From the NCBI GenBank assembly GCA_018714445.1, contig DVNK01000050.1, forward strand, positions 1 to 64,000: a stretch of 64,000 bases of DNA. Reading direction: 5' to 3'. The notes under the pieces are model-generated. The model was not told the origin of the DNA and ran no database searches. It saw nothing but the letters and a program-made list of their open reading frames with translations. Source of the stretch: Candidatus Fimadaptatus faecigallinarum (lineage in GTDB: Bacteria; Bacillota; Clostridia; Christensenellales; Aristaeellaceae). This document shows, in pieces, positions 9,553 through 16,999 of the stretch. Numbering within the stretch: position 1 is the first letter of the stretch; the number at the start of each line of letters is the position of its first letter. Both the position numbers and the translations under genes were made by a program.

Positions 9553-9580
9553 ATGATACCACAAATTCAGCGTTTTGCAA
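9553..9580 (-). promoter_or_regulatory. Putative sigma-A promoter for the M20 amidohydrolase
   Basis: Read on the minus strand: TTGCAA (9575-9580), 16-bp spacer, TATCAT (9553-9558), about 25 bases before the GTG start. Both boxes are close to consensus. Confidence 0.55.
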
Positions 9581-9663
9581 TATGCCAGGCGATAAGGTTT
9601 CGCTAAAGCTAACGATTTTTGCCAGCAACGCCGCAATTGAGGGCGTGATTTCACAATTGCTGC

Positions 9664-9699
9664 TGAAAAAGCAAACGGGAAGGCGCGCGGCCCTCCCGT
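9664..9699 (-). terminator. Rho-independent terminator after gltX
   Basis: A 9-bp stem (ACGGGAGGG with CCTTCCCGT on the minus strand, one G-T wobble) is followed by TTTGCTTTTT. It sits 25 bases beyond the gltX stop. Confidence 0.75.
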
Positions 9700-9723
9700 G
9701 GTGAGCGTATGTGCGCCGGGACG

Positions 9724-11172
9724 TCAGGCGAGCCGCTCGATAGCCGCGCGCACGCGCTTGAGCGTTTCAGCCTTGCCCAGCAGGTAAGCTATCTCGACTG
9801 CGCCGCCGGGTGTGGAAGCCTTGCCGGTGATCGCGATGCGCAGCGGCCAGAGCACCTGACCGTTCTTCATGCCGCTTTGCGCTATGGCGGGCATGAGCGT
9901 ATCGTGTATCGTCTGCTCGGAGAAGTCGTCTATGCCTTCCAGTATCGGCAGCACCCAGTTAAGCGCTTTGAGCGCTATCTCGGGGTTGGTCTTCATCTTC
10001 TTGTGAGTGTAGAGGTCGAGTTCGTAGTCGGGCATTGCCTCCAGGAAGTCGACCATGCCGGCAACCTCGCCCAGAACCTCGGTGCGGCTGTGCAGCAGTT
10101 CGAGTATGCGGGTGGTATCGAAAGCGTCGGCATTGCGCATGCCCGCGCGCAGGAACGGCAGCGCCATCGCGCGGTAGTCGTCAAACGACAGCCGGCGTAT
10201 GTACTCGGCGTTGAACCAGCGCAGCTTCTGAATGTCAAATATCGCGGGCGACTTGCTCAGGCCCTTGAGCGAGAACGCGGACTTGAGCTCGTCCAGCGTA
10301 AAGAACTCCTGATCGGTGCCGGGAGACCAGCCCAGCAGCGCGATGTAGTTGATTATTGCGCTGTCGAGATAGCCTAACGCGCGCAGATCCTCGAACGTGG
10401 GATCGCCATTGCGCTTGGACAGCTTGTGGTGCGCGTCGCGCATTACGGGCGTCACGTGTATATAGTGCGGTATCTCCCAGCCGAACGCACGGTAGAGCAG
10501 GTTATACTTGGGCGACGACGACAGGTACTCTATGCCGCGCATGACGTGGGTTATGCCCATCAGATGGTCGTCCACGACGTTTGCGAAGTTGTAGGTGGGC
10601 AGGCCGTCGCTCTTGAGCAGCACGTTGTCGTCCAGCGTGGAGTTTTCGACGGTTATCGTGCCGTACAGCTCGTCGTCAAACGATGTTTCGCCGGTCTGGG
10701 GGATGTTTTGGCGGATGACATAGGGCTCGCCGGCGGCTATGCGGGCGCGCGCCTCATCCAGCGGTATGTTCATGCAGTGCTTGTCGTAGCGGAACGTCTC
10801 GCCGCGCTGCTCGCACTCGGCGCGCAGCGTGTCCAGGCGCTCCTTGGTGCAGAAGCACGGATATGCTGCGCCCAGCTCGACCAGCTTCCAGGCGTACTCG
10901 CGGTATATGTCGCGGCGCTGGGACTGTATATACGGGCCGTAATCGCCGCCGACGTCGGGACCCTCGTCGTAGTTGAGGCCCACTTCGCGCAGCGTCTTGT
11001 AGATCAGTTCGACAGCGCCGGGCACCTCGCGCTCCTGGTCGGTGTCCTCTATGCGCAGTATGAAGCGGCCGTCGGGTTGCGACTTGGCCAGCAGGTAGGT
11101 AAACAGCGCCGTGCGCAGGTTGCCCACGTGCATATAGCCGGTGGGACTGGGCGCAAAACGTGTGCGTATCAT
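9724..11172 (-). CDS. gltX: Glutamyl-tRNA synthetase
   Basis: This enzyme attaches glutamate to tRNA-Glu in the cytoplasm. The 482-aa product has the class I signature HVGN (HIGH-type) within [15 protein letters not shown] at the N-terminus, LRIEDTDQ near residue 40, and the KMSKS-type loop KLSKRNGD near residue 240, followed by the helical anticodon-binding half. Length is normal for the family. An in-frame GTG lies one codon upstream of the ATG at 11172; both are within range of AGGAGG, and ATG is preferred. It lies 54 bp after glnS on the same strand, so the two synthetases likely form one operon ending at the terminator near 9.7 kb. Because a separate GlnRS is present, this GluRS is probably discriminating. 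Confidence 0.95.
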   Translation of the reverse strand: MIRTRFAPSPTGYMHVGNLRTALFTYLLAKSQPDGRFILRIEDTDQEREVPGAVELIYKTLREVGLNYDEGPDVGGDYGPYIQSQRRDIYREYAWKLVELGAAYPCFCTKERLDTLRAECEQRGETFRYDKHCMNIPLDEARARIAAGEPYVIRQNIPQTGETSFDDELYGTITVENSTLDDNVLLKSDGLPTYNFANVVDDHLMGITHVMRGIEYLSSSPKYNLLYRAFGWEIPHYIHVTPVMRDAHHKLSKRNGDPTFEDLRALGYLDSAIINYIALLGWSPGTDQEFFTLDELKSAFSLKGLSKSPAIFDIQKLRWFNAEYIRRLSFDDYRAMALPFLRAGMRNADAFDTTRILELLHSRTEVLGEVAGMVDFLEAMPDYELDLYTHKKMKTNPEIALKALNWVLPILEGIDDFSEQTIHDTLMPAIAQSGMKNGQVLWPLRIAITGKASTPGGAVEIAYLLGKAETLKRVRAAIERLA

Positions 11173-11226
11173 CACTGGTTCCTCCTAGTAAATGTTATAA
11201 GGACATCTCGCCGTTTGCGCGCCGGC

Positions 11227-12966
11227 TCACTTTTTGACTTCCTTGGCCCAGGAGTCCTTGAGCGCGACTACTCGATTGAATACCGGCGCGCCCTCGCGCG
11301 AGTCGGGATCCATGCAGAAGTAGCCCATGCGCAGGAACTGGAAGCGGTCTCCGGGCTGTGCGTCCAGCAGCGAACGCTCGCATTTGACGCCCGTGAGCAC
11401 CTGCTTTGAATTGGGGTTGAACATCTCGGTGAAGTCGCGCTTGGCGGGGCGGGCATCGGTATCGACCTCGACGTCAGCGGCCGCATCGGCTTCAGCTTCG
11501 GCGGCTGCGTCGGCCTCCATGGCTTCGTCAAGGTTGAGCATCTGTTCGTACAGGCGCACTTCGGCGTCGATGCAGTCGGCGCAGGCGACCCAGTGCAGCG
11601 TGCCCTTGACCTTGCGCGCGGCGCCTTCGGAGCCGGACTTGCTGGTCAGGTCGGCGGAGCACCTGAGCTCGACGACGTTGCCACTTTCGTCCTTTACGAC
11701 CTCGTCGCAGCGGATGATGTACGCGCCCTTTAGGCGCACTTCGCGGCCGGGCGCCAGTCGGAAGAACTTCTTGGGCGGATCCTCCATGAAGTCCTCGCGC
11801 TCGATGTACAGTTCGCGGCCAAAGCGCACCTTGCGGGTGCCCCATTCGGGGTGATCGGGATGGTTTTCCATATCCAGCTCGTCCATCTCGCCTTCGGGCC
11901 AGTTGGTTATCGTGACCTTGAGCGGATTGAGCACGGCCATTACGCGCTTGGCGGAGCCGTTGAGGTCCTCGCGCACGCAGTGCTCAAGCAGCCTTTCGTC
12001 GACGGTCGAATCAGCCTTGGCTACGCCCACGCGCTCCATGAAATCGCGTATGGCCGCGGCGGAATAGCCGCGCCGGCGCATGCCGACCAGCGTGGGCATG
12101 CGGGGGTCGTCCCAGCCGTCGACAAAGTGTTCCTCGACGAGCCGGCGCAGGTAGCGCTTGGACATGACGGTGTTGGTTATGTTGAGTCGCGCGAACTCTA
12201 TCTGGCGCGGGGGATGTTCAAAGCCGGCCTGAGCGACTACCCAGTCGTACAGCGGGCGGTGTATCTCGTACTCCAGCGAGCACAGCGAGTGGGTTATGCC
12301 CTCAATGGCGTCCTGCAGCGGGTGCTGGAAGTCATACATCGGGTATATGCACCACTTGTCGCCGGTTCGATGGTGGTGATGGCGCAGTATGCGGTAGAGG
12401 GTGGGGTCGCGCATTATCAGGTTGGGCGAGGCCATATCTATCTTGGCGCGCAGCACGTATTTGCCATCCGGGAACTCGCCGGCCTTCATGCGCTGAAACA
12501 GATCCAGGCTTTCCTCTATCGGGCGGTCGCGATTGGGGCTGTTAACGCCGGGCTGGGTCAGTGTGCCGCGGTATTTGCGCATCTCGTCGGGCGTCAGGTC
12601 GTCGACATAGGCCACGCCTTTGCGTATCAGGTCGCAGGCGATCTCAAACAGCCTGTCGAAGAAGTCCGACGCATAGTAGAGGTTTGCCCATTCAAAGCCC
12701 AGCCAGCGAATGTCGCGCTGTATGGCCTCTACGAATTCGGTATCTTCCTTGGTGGGGTTGGTGTCGTCGAAGCGCAGGTTGCACGTGCCGCCGTACTTCT
12801 TGGCTATGCCAAAGTCGATGCACAGCGCCTTTGCGTGGCCAATGTGCAGATACCCGTTGGGTTCGGGCGGAAAGCGCGTGTGCACCTTGTCCACGACGCG
12901 ACCGGAAGCTATATCAGCATTGATGATATCCTCTATGAAATTTGTATGAACGGCATTGTCCTGCAT
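11227..12966 (-). CDS. glnS: Glutaminyl-tRNA synthetase with an acidic insert
   Basis: GlnRS charges tRNA-Gln directly. The 579-aa product has HIGH (residues 41-44, in [12 protein letters not shown]), the RFDDTNP motif near 65 and an MSKR-type KMSKS loop near 270, then the two-barrel anticodon-binding domain. Length is a little above the usual 550 because of an Ala/Asp/Glu-rich stretch at about 478-503 in the anticodon-binding region. Most Bacillota lack GlnRS and use mischarging plus GatCAB, so its presence is a lineage marker (general family knowledge). The ATG is seven bases from GGGAGG. A sigma-A-type promoter lies just upstream and gltX follows. Confidence 0.95.
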   Translation of the reverse strand: MQDNAVHTNFIEDIINADIASGRVVDKVHTRFPPEPNGYLHIGHAKALCIDFGIAKKYGGTCNLRFDDTNPTKEDTEFVEAIQRDIRWLGFEWANLYYASDFFDRLFEIACDLIRKGVAYVDDLTPDEMRKYRGTLTQPGVNSPNRDRPIEESLDLFQRMKAGEFPDGKYVLRAKIDMASPNLIMRDPTLYRILRHHHHRTGDKWCIYPMYDFQHPLQDAIEGITHSLCSLEYEIHRPLYDWVVAQAGFEHPPRQIEFARLNITNTVMSKRYLRRLVEEHFVDGWDDPRMPTLVGMRRRGYSAAAIRDFMERVGVAKADSTVDERLLEHCVREDLNGSAKRVMAVLNPLKVTITNWPEGEMDELDMENHPDHPEWGTRKVRFGRELYIEREDFMEDPPKKFFRLAPGREVRLKGAYIIRCDEVVKDESGNVVELRCSADLTSKSGSEGAARKVKGTLHWVACADCIDAEVRLYEQMLNLDEAMEADAAAEAEADAAADVEVDTDARPAKRDFTEMFNPNSKQVLTGVKCERSLLDAQPGDRFQFLRMGYFCMDPDSREGAPVFNRVVALKDSWAKEVKK

Positions 12967-13009
12967 AAGTGATGCCTCCCTCTGAATTGCGCAAGCTATA
13001 ATGAACTAT

Positions 13010-13038
13010 ATTGTAGCACGTTTTGCCGCATTTTACAA
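13010..13038 (-). promoter_or_regulatory. Putative sigma-A promoter of glnS-gltX, overlapped by a palindrome
   Basis: Minus strand: TTGTAA (13033-13038), 17-bp spacer, TACAAT (13010-13015), about 45 bases before the glnS ATG. A perfect inverted repeat (GCCGCATTT, 3-base loop, AAATGCGGC, 13025-13045) covers the -35 box and could be an operator; no T-run follows it, so it is not a terminator. Confidence 0.6.
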
Positions 13039-13157
13039 ATGCGGCGATGTGAAAGTTTATATTAAGCGCCGGATTTTTGGCATGAGGATGGCTTAAAGTA
13101 TGCTTGACGGGCGAGCAGCCCGGTTTCCGCGCGCCTTAATTGCCGAATAGGCGCATA

Positions 13158-13321
13158 AGCGCCGTGCGGCTCATGTGCTGCACGGCGCTGACGGCTTTGC
13201 GAGATAGAAGGTATGATTGGCTGCGCGCGGCCGGGCGTTGGTGAAAGCGGCCGCGCCGGGCAACCGGAGCTCTGCACAGGCCTTAAAGTTATATGGTCGT
13301 GTCGATATGTGCTTTAAGGCC
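13158..13321. other. Hairpin-rich intergenic element, candidate structured RNA
   Basis: Between glnS and the XRE regulator, about 540 bases have no convincing gene. Within them three perfect inverted repeats occur in a row: a 10-bp stem (13158-13167 with 13180-13189), a 9-bp stem (GCGCGGCCG at 13225-13233 with 13248-13256) and a 10-bp stem (GGCCTTAAAG at 13279-13288 with CTTTAAGGCC at 13312-13321). The spacing gives a compact region of about 165 bases. I cannot tell the strand: neither side shows a good promoter or T-run. It does not match an RNA family I can name. Confidence 0.4.
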
Positions 13322-13507
13322 CGGGACGCGTCATGCCGCGCGTCTGGTGGCTGATGAGGCATAAGAAATGCGATTATTAAGCGGATATGCGCGCAGGCCG
13401 TACAGGGCGTTATGCCCGGCGAGCGGACCAGTGGCCGCGCTTGCAGCCCGACGCCACGCGTCCAACCAATGTGCGCATGGCGTACCCTTGCAAGGGCAAC
13501 ACTATTT

Positions 13508-13549
13508 TACTGCAAATTGCGGTAAAAGTCAATACTGCAATTTGCGGTA
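13508..13549 (+). promoter_or_regulatory. Twin palindromic operators upstream of the XRE regulator
   Basis: Two 17-bp sites, 13508-13524 and 13533-13549, differ at one base (TACTGCAAATTGCGGTA and TACTGCAATTTGCGGTA) and fit the palindrome TACYGCAAWTTGCRGTA. Their centres are 25 bp apart. They lie directly upstream of the regulator's ribosome site, and a TAATAT box (13553-13558) follows the second. This is the arrangement of an autoregulated XRE repressor. A 12-bp perfect palindrome (13485-13496) lies further upstream. Confidence 0.7.
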
Positions 13550-13578
13550 CAGTAATATGCCTGCGGAGGGATGAACGC

Positions 13579-13791
13579 ATGTATACGCGCATACGCGATC
13601 TGAGGGAAGATCATGACATGAAGCAAAAGGAGGTAGCGAATTACCTGCACTGTTCGCAGCAGGTGTACAGCAACTACGAACTGGGTCAACGCGACATACC
13701 GACGGCGGTGCTGATAGCCCTGGCAAACCTGTACGGCGTGTCGATAGACTACCTGCTGGGCCAGACGAACAGGCCGGAACGCAATGTATAA
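13579..13791 (+). CDS. Small XRE-family HTH transcriptional regulator
   Basis: A 70-aa protein that is essentially one HTH_3 (Cro/CI-type) domain. MYTRIRDLREDHDMKQKEVA gives helices 1-2, YLHCSQQVYSNYELGQRDIP covers the recognition helix and turn, and the rest is the helix 4-5 region ending in SIDYLLGQTN. It binds DNA as a dimer; no ligand or dimerisation domain is attached. The start ATG is eight bases from GGAGGG, and an in-frame extension of 64 codons upstream would run through the operators and has no ribosome site. Two matching palindromes just upstream imply autoregulation. No neighbouring phage or toxin gene is present, so its other targets are unknown. Confidence 0.88.
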   Translation: MYTRIRDLREDHDMKQKEVANYLHCSQQVYSNYELGQRDIPTAVLIALANLYGVSIDYLLGQTNRPERNV

Positions 13792-14067
13792 GTTATCCAG
13801 CACAGATTATGTAAACGCCACAAACGCATCAAGGTGCCGCACGGAAGGTATCCGGGGCGGCGCCTTGACGTTGCCATCTCACATAACTGACGAACCCTGT
13901 AACGCAGCGTTTCATTATAACCGCAAGTCCTTTATTGAATCGTGCGCCGGTCGCGTGGCAATATGAGTTTGCCATTAGCTGTGAAATCCTGCAATTGCAA
14001 GCAGGGATAGTGTTATATTGCAAGCTAATTTTATATTCGTGTAAATTATACAATTTGTGAATAAACT

Positions 14068-14099
14068 AACGCCGCACGGAGATTCATCCGCGCGGCGTT
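14068..14099. terminator. Bidirectional terminator-like hairpin
   Basis: A 13-position inverted repeat with one mismatch (AACGCCGC plus CGGA on the left, TCCG plus GCGGCGTT on the right; 6-base loop) lies between the convergent XRE gene and the secreted-protein gene. TTTT follows on the plus strand and TTTATT within ten bases on the minus strand. The 276 bases from the XRE stop to this hairpin are AT-rich and hold only short weak inverted repeats; I see no gene there. Confidence 0.65.
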
Positions 14100-14123
14100 T
14101 TGCAAATGTGCGATATCAGGAGC

Positions 14124-14831
14124 TTACCAGCCCTGGCGCGAGTAAGCTATCACTTCGATCGAGGCGGGCTCAACGCCATCCTTTTCCCACTGCTCGACCA
14201 GTGTGGAGTCGATCTGGCTATCCAGTTCGATGGTCTGGCCGGCGGGCAGACCGACATAGCTCGGGGACACGTAATCTACGTACATGACTTTGCCGTCGGC
14301 ATCGTACAGCGCGTAGGCGGCATATATCTCGCGCACGGTTTCGTCAAGGTTGTTGGTGACGGTGATCGTGGCGGTCAGGTATTCGCTCGAAGAAGTGTAG
14401 GAGTAGGGCTTCATGCCGACTTCAGCGGTGCAGTCCAGCGCCACATTGGTGTTCTCGGAGGCGGACTTGCCGCTGACGCTGAGCGTGTAATCGTCGATAT
14501 AATCGGCGCTTTCGGCATCGTCGACGTTTATGTACTCCTTGAGATAAGCCTTCTGACCGGGATCAAGTATAGTGGGATAGCTGTATAGATAATCCTCGGC
14601 ATCGATGGATTCGCCGTCGGCATCGAGCAGCTCTATGAGGCCGGCGTTGAACTCAACGGGCTTGTCGCCGGTGTTTTCGAGCACCGCGAATATGTAGGCG
14701 GTATATCCGGAATATGATTCGCATACCGTCATGGTTTCGTCAGAAACGACGAGCTTGCCGGCGGCAAAGGCGGGCAGCGCCATGGCCAACGCCAGCACGA
14801 GTACTAGCAGCGAGCAGAAGAACTTTTTCAT
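14124..14831 (-). CDS. Secreted protein with FxLYD-like beta domain
   Basis: A 235-aa exported protein. It starts with a clear signal peptide (MKKFF, hydrophobic core, cleavage likely after PAFA at residue 23) and no lipobox, so it is probably secreted or wall-associated. The mature part looks like two beta-sandwich units. The second (about 140-215, with the pattern TVTNNLDETVREIYAAYALYD and then ADGKVM) resembles the FxLYD domain found in extracellular Bacillota proteins. No catalytic residues are evident. It has its own sigma-A-type promoter and a strong ribosome site (AAGGAGG), and is divergent from the spoIIIA operon. The function is unknown. Confidence 0.8.
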   Translation of the reverse strand: MKKFFCSLLVLVLALAMALPAFAAGKLVVSDETMTVCESYSGYTAYIFAVLENTGDKPVEFNAGLIELLDADGESIDAEDYLYSYPTILDPGQKAYLKEYINVDDAESADYIDDYTLSVSGKSASENTNVALDCTAEVGMKPYSYTSSSEYLTATITVTNNLDETVREIYAAYALYDADGKVMYVDYVSPSYVGLPAGQTIELDSQIDSTLVEQWEKDGVEPASIEVIAYSRQGW

Positions 14832-14860
14832 GTTAAACCCCTCCTTAATTCACTGTAAGA

Positions 14861-14890
14861 ATTGTACATCGTACTACATCAAGTTGTCAA
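14861..14890 (-). promoter_or_regulatory. Sigma-A promoter of the secreted protein gene
   Basis: Minus strand: TTGACA (14885-14890), 18-bp spacer, TACAAT (14861-14866), 30 bases before the ATG. Confidence 0.7.
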
Positions 14891-14980
14891 TAGCGTGACT
14901 CAATATTTCATTAAGCGTCTGCGCCGATATTGCGGGCAGCCGGCTGTCAACAAAATATTTGCGTCAACGCCGCATGGCAC

Positions 14981-15009
14981 AAATATCCTGGTTAATGTAC
15001 ACATAGTAT
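14981..15009 (+). promoter_or_regulatory. Candidate sigma-E promoter of spoIIIA
   Basis: AAATATC (14981-14987), 14-bp spacer and CATAGTAT (15002-15009) resemble the sigma-E -35 (ATATT core) and -10 (CATACA-T) elements with correct spacing, 22 bases before spoIIIAA. In Bacillus subtilis spoIIIA is transcribed by sigma-E in the mother cell. The match is partial. Confidence 0.45.
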
Positions 15010-15031
15010 TTGACAGGGAGCGTGATATAGC

Positions 15032-15904
15032 GTGGAATGGGTGGACATGGTCGCCGACGCGCTGCCCGAGGCGATAGCCAGGGCGTTGCGCGACAGCCCA
15101 CGCGAATGGCTGCAAAGCGCGTGCGAGCTGCGACTGCGCGCAAGCGGTGCGACGCTGTGCGCGCCGGGCGCCATGAGGCGGCTGTGCGACGTAGGCGAGG
15201 ACGGCATGCGCGCGGCGATGGCCAGCCTTACGCGGGGCAATATGCACGCGCTGGGCGAGTGCGTGCGGCAGGGGTATGTACCGCTGCCGGGCGGATTCAG
15301 GGCGGGCATCTGCGGCCGGGCGATCATGCGCGGCGGCGAGGTCGCGGGCCTGGAGGACGTAAGCGGGATATGCATACGCATAACCCGGATGCTGCCAGGC
15401 GCTTCGGACGGCGTGATGCGGCATATACTGCATGCCGGGCGGGCGCGGGGCGCGCTGATCGTGTCGGCGCCGGGCCTGGGCAAGACCACGCTGCTGCGCG
15501 ACATTGCGCGCAACCTGTCGCGCGCGGGCTTAAACGTGGCGGTCGCGGACGAACGGGGCGAACTGGCCGGCGCAGGGCAGGATCTGGGCGCGCATACCGA
15601 CGTGATGAGCCTGTGCCCCAAGGCGCAGGCGCTGGGTATGCTGGTGCGTGCACTTCGACCGGACGCACTCATAACGGATGAACTGGGCGCGCCGGGCGAC
15701 GCGCGTGCGGCGCTTGACGCGGCGCGCTGCGGGGTGGCGGTGATAGCCAGCGCGCACGCGGGTGATCTCAGAACGGCGCTGGGACGGCAGGAACTGGGCG
15801 AAGCGATATCGGGCGGCGCGTTTGAGCGGATAGTGGTGATTGGCGGACCGCGGCCGGGCGAGGGCGTGCGCGTGTATGATGGAAAGGGGCGAGAGCTGTG
15901 TTGA
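15032..15904 (+). CDS. spoIIIAA: Stage III sporulation protein AA, AAA-type ATPase
   Basis: SpoIIIAA is the ATPase of the SpoIIIA-SpoIIQ channel (the feeding tube) that links mother cell and forespore after engulfment, and it resembles secretion ATPases. The 290-aa product carries a Walker A motif SAPGLGKTTL (about 145-154) and a Walker B-type ALITDELG (about 213-220). The N-terminal 130 residues form the family's conserved lead domain. The start is GTG with AGGGAG about 11 bases upstream. First gene of an eight-gene operon; its stop overlaps the spoIIIAB start by 7 bases. Length is slightly below the usual 305. Confidence 0.95.
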   Translation: MEWVDMVADALPEAIARALRDSPREWLQSACELRLRASGATLCAPGAMRRLCDVGEDGMRAAMASLTRGNMHALGECVRQGYVPLPGGFRAGICGRAIMRGGEVAGLEDVSGICIRITRMLPGASDGVMRHILHAGRARGALIVSAPGLGKTTLLRDIARNLSRAGLNVAVADERGELAGAGQDLGAHTDVMSLCPKAQALGMLVRALRPDALITDELGAPGDARAALDAARCGVAVIASAHAGDLRTALGRQELGEAISGGAFERIVVIGGPRPGEGVRVYDGKGRELC

Positions 15905-16389
15905 GAATTGCTGCGGCAGGATTTATAGGACTTAGCTGCTTTATGACTGGAATGATGATGGTGGCGCGTATGCGGGCGCGGCTGAAGCTGATACAGGCGT
16001 GGCAGCGCGCGATAGACGAGATCGAGGTTGAGATGTGCACGCACATGCGGCCGGCGCAGCAGGCATTGCGCGCATATACGGGCGTGGATCGCTGCCGGGT
16101 GTGGTTGAACACGCTGGCGGATGCGCGCGACATCGGTCAGGCGTGGGCGTTATTGGAGCGCAACGCGCGCACCGTGCCGCTGATGCCGGAGGATGTAGAC
16201 GTGCTTTCAGCGCTGATACCGCGGCTGGGCGAACTGGACATGGCGCAATTGCGCACGGCGTTCGAAGCGGCGCGCACGGGGCTGAAACGCTGTGAGGCGC
16301 ACGCACGCGAGGACATAGAGCGCAATTCGCGCGTGTACACCACGCTGGGCTCGCTGGGCGGCATGTTGGCGGCGATACTAGTGATATAG
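15898..16389 (+). CDS. spoIIIAB: Stage III sporulation protein AB
   Basis: A 163-aa membrane-associated component of the SpoIIIA channel, GspF-like in the family's known structural comparison. A membrane helix lies at the N-terminus (IAAAGFIGLSCFMTGMMMV, about 4-22), followed by a helical cytoplasmic domain (LIQAWQRAIDEIEVEM through residue 140) and a hydrophobic C-terminal segment (LGGMLAAILVI). The start is GTG, overlapping spoIIIAA by 7 bases, so translation is coupled. Length and helix order are typical for SpoIIIAB. Confidence 0.93.
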   Translation: MLRIAAAGFIGLSCFMTGMMMVARMRARLKLIQAWQRAIDEIEVEMCTHMRPAQQALRAYTGVDRCRVWLNTLADARDIGQAWALLERNARTVPLMPEDVDVLSALIPRLGELDMAQLRTAFEAARTGLKRCEAHAREDIERNSRVYTTLGSLGGMLAAILVI

Positions 16390-16399
16390 GAGGCGGCCG

Positions 16400-16594
16400 A
16401 TGAGCATAGACCTGGTGTTTAAGATAGCCGCGATAGGTATACTTGTGTCGGTGCTGAGCCAGGTACTGGCGCGCACGGGCCGCGAGGACATGGCGACGCT
16501 TACAGGCGTGGCGGGGCTGGCGTTGGTGCTGCTGATGGTCGTAAACATGATAGCGCAGCTGTTTGCGTCGGTAAAGAGCATATTTGGGCTGTGA
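16400..16594 (+). CDS. spoIIIAC: Stage III sporulation protein AC
   Basis: A 64-aa integral membrane protein with two helices (about 5-23 and 35-55), the usual form of SpoIIIAC. The central loop LARTGREDMATLTGVAG is the most family-like part. It is a mother-cell membrane component of the SpoIIIA channel with SpoIIIAD. It starts at ATG after an AGGAGG (GATATAGGAGGCGGCCGATG region) and is followed 6 bases later by spoIIIAD. Confidence 0.93.
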   Translation: MSIDLVFKIAAIGILVSVLSQVLARTGREDMATLTGVAGLALVLLMVVNMIAQLFASVKSIFGL

Positions 16595-16600
16595 GCGGAG

Positions 16601-16999
16601 GTGGCTTGGATAGTGCAGATAGAGCGCATAGTCGCGTTTGCGGCGGTAGCGGCGCTGCTGTGCGTGGTGGTGCGGCAGACTCGGCCGGACATGGCGCTGG
16701 CGCTGACGCTGTTTGCGGGCGCGGCGCTGCTGGCGACGTATGCGGCGGGACTGTGGCAGGTGGTCGACGCCATGAGCGAGTTGAGCGCGCGGGCGGGGCT
16801 GAGCGACGGGTTTGTGGCCACTTTGAGCAAGGTGCTGGGCGTGGCGCTGTTGGGCGAGTTCGGCGCACAGGTGTGTCGGGATGCGGAGCAGAGCGCGCTG
16901 GCGCAGCGCGTGGAATTGGGCGCGCGGCTCATACTTACGCTGATGGCGTTGCCCATGCTCAGCTCGATATTGGACAGCGCACTGGAGTTGGTGGCATGA
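16601..16999 (+). CDS. spoIIIAD: Stage III sporulation protein AD
   Basis: A 132-aa four-helix integral membrane protein and partner of SpoIIIAC. The conserved EFGAQVCRDAEQSALAQRVE segment (about 84-103) matches the family signature seen in B. subtilis SpoIIIAD (EFGAQL...DAGQGAIASKIE). The GTG start at 16601 gives an N-terminus MAWIVQIERIV that aligns with the family. The ribosome site GCGGAG is very close to it, so a GTG four codons downstream is an alternative; coupling to spoIIIAC is likely. Its stop overlaps the start of spoIIIAE. Confidence 0.92.
   Translation: MAWIVQIERIVAFAAVAALLCVVVRQTRPDMALALTLFAGAALLATYAAGLWQVVDAMSELSARAGLSDGFVATLSKVLGVALLGEFGAQVCRDAEQSALAQRVELGARLILTLMALPMLSSILDSALELVA

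Noticed and set aside
13387-13578. Longer N-terminus for the XRE regulator
   Set aside because: The extension would cover its operators and has no ribosome site; the ATG at 13579 has a good site and gives a complete HTH domain.
16591-16995. Upstream in-frame extension of spoIIIAE
   Set aside because: It would lie entirely over spoIIIAD in another frame. The ATG overlapping the spoIIIAD stop gives a signal-like helix and fits operon coupling.
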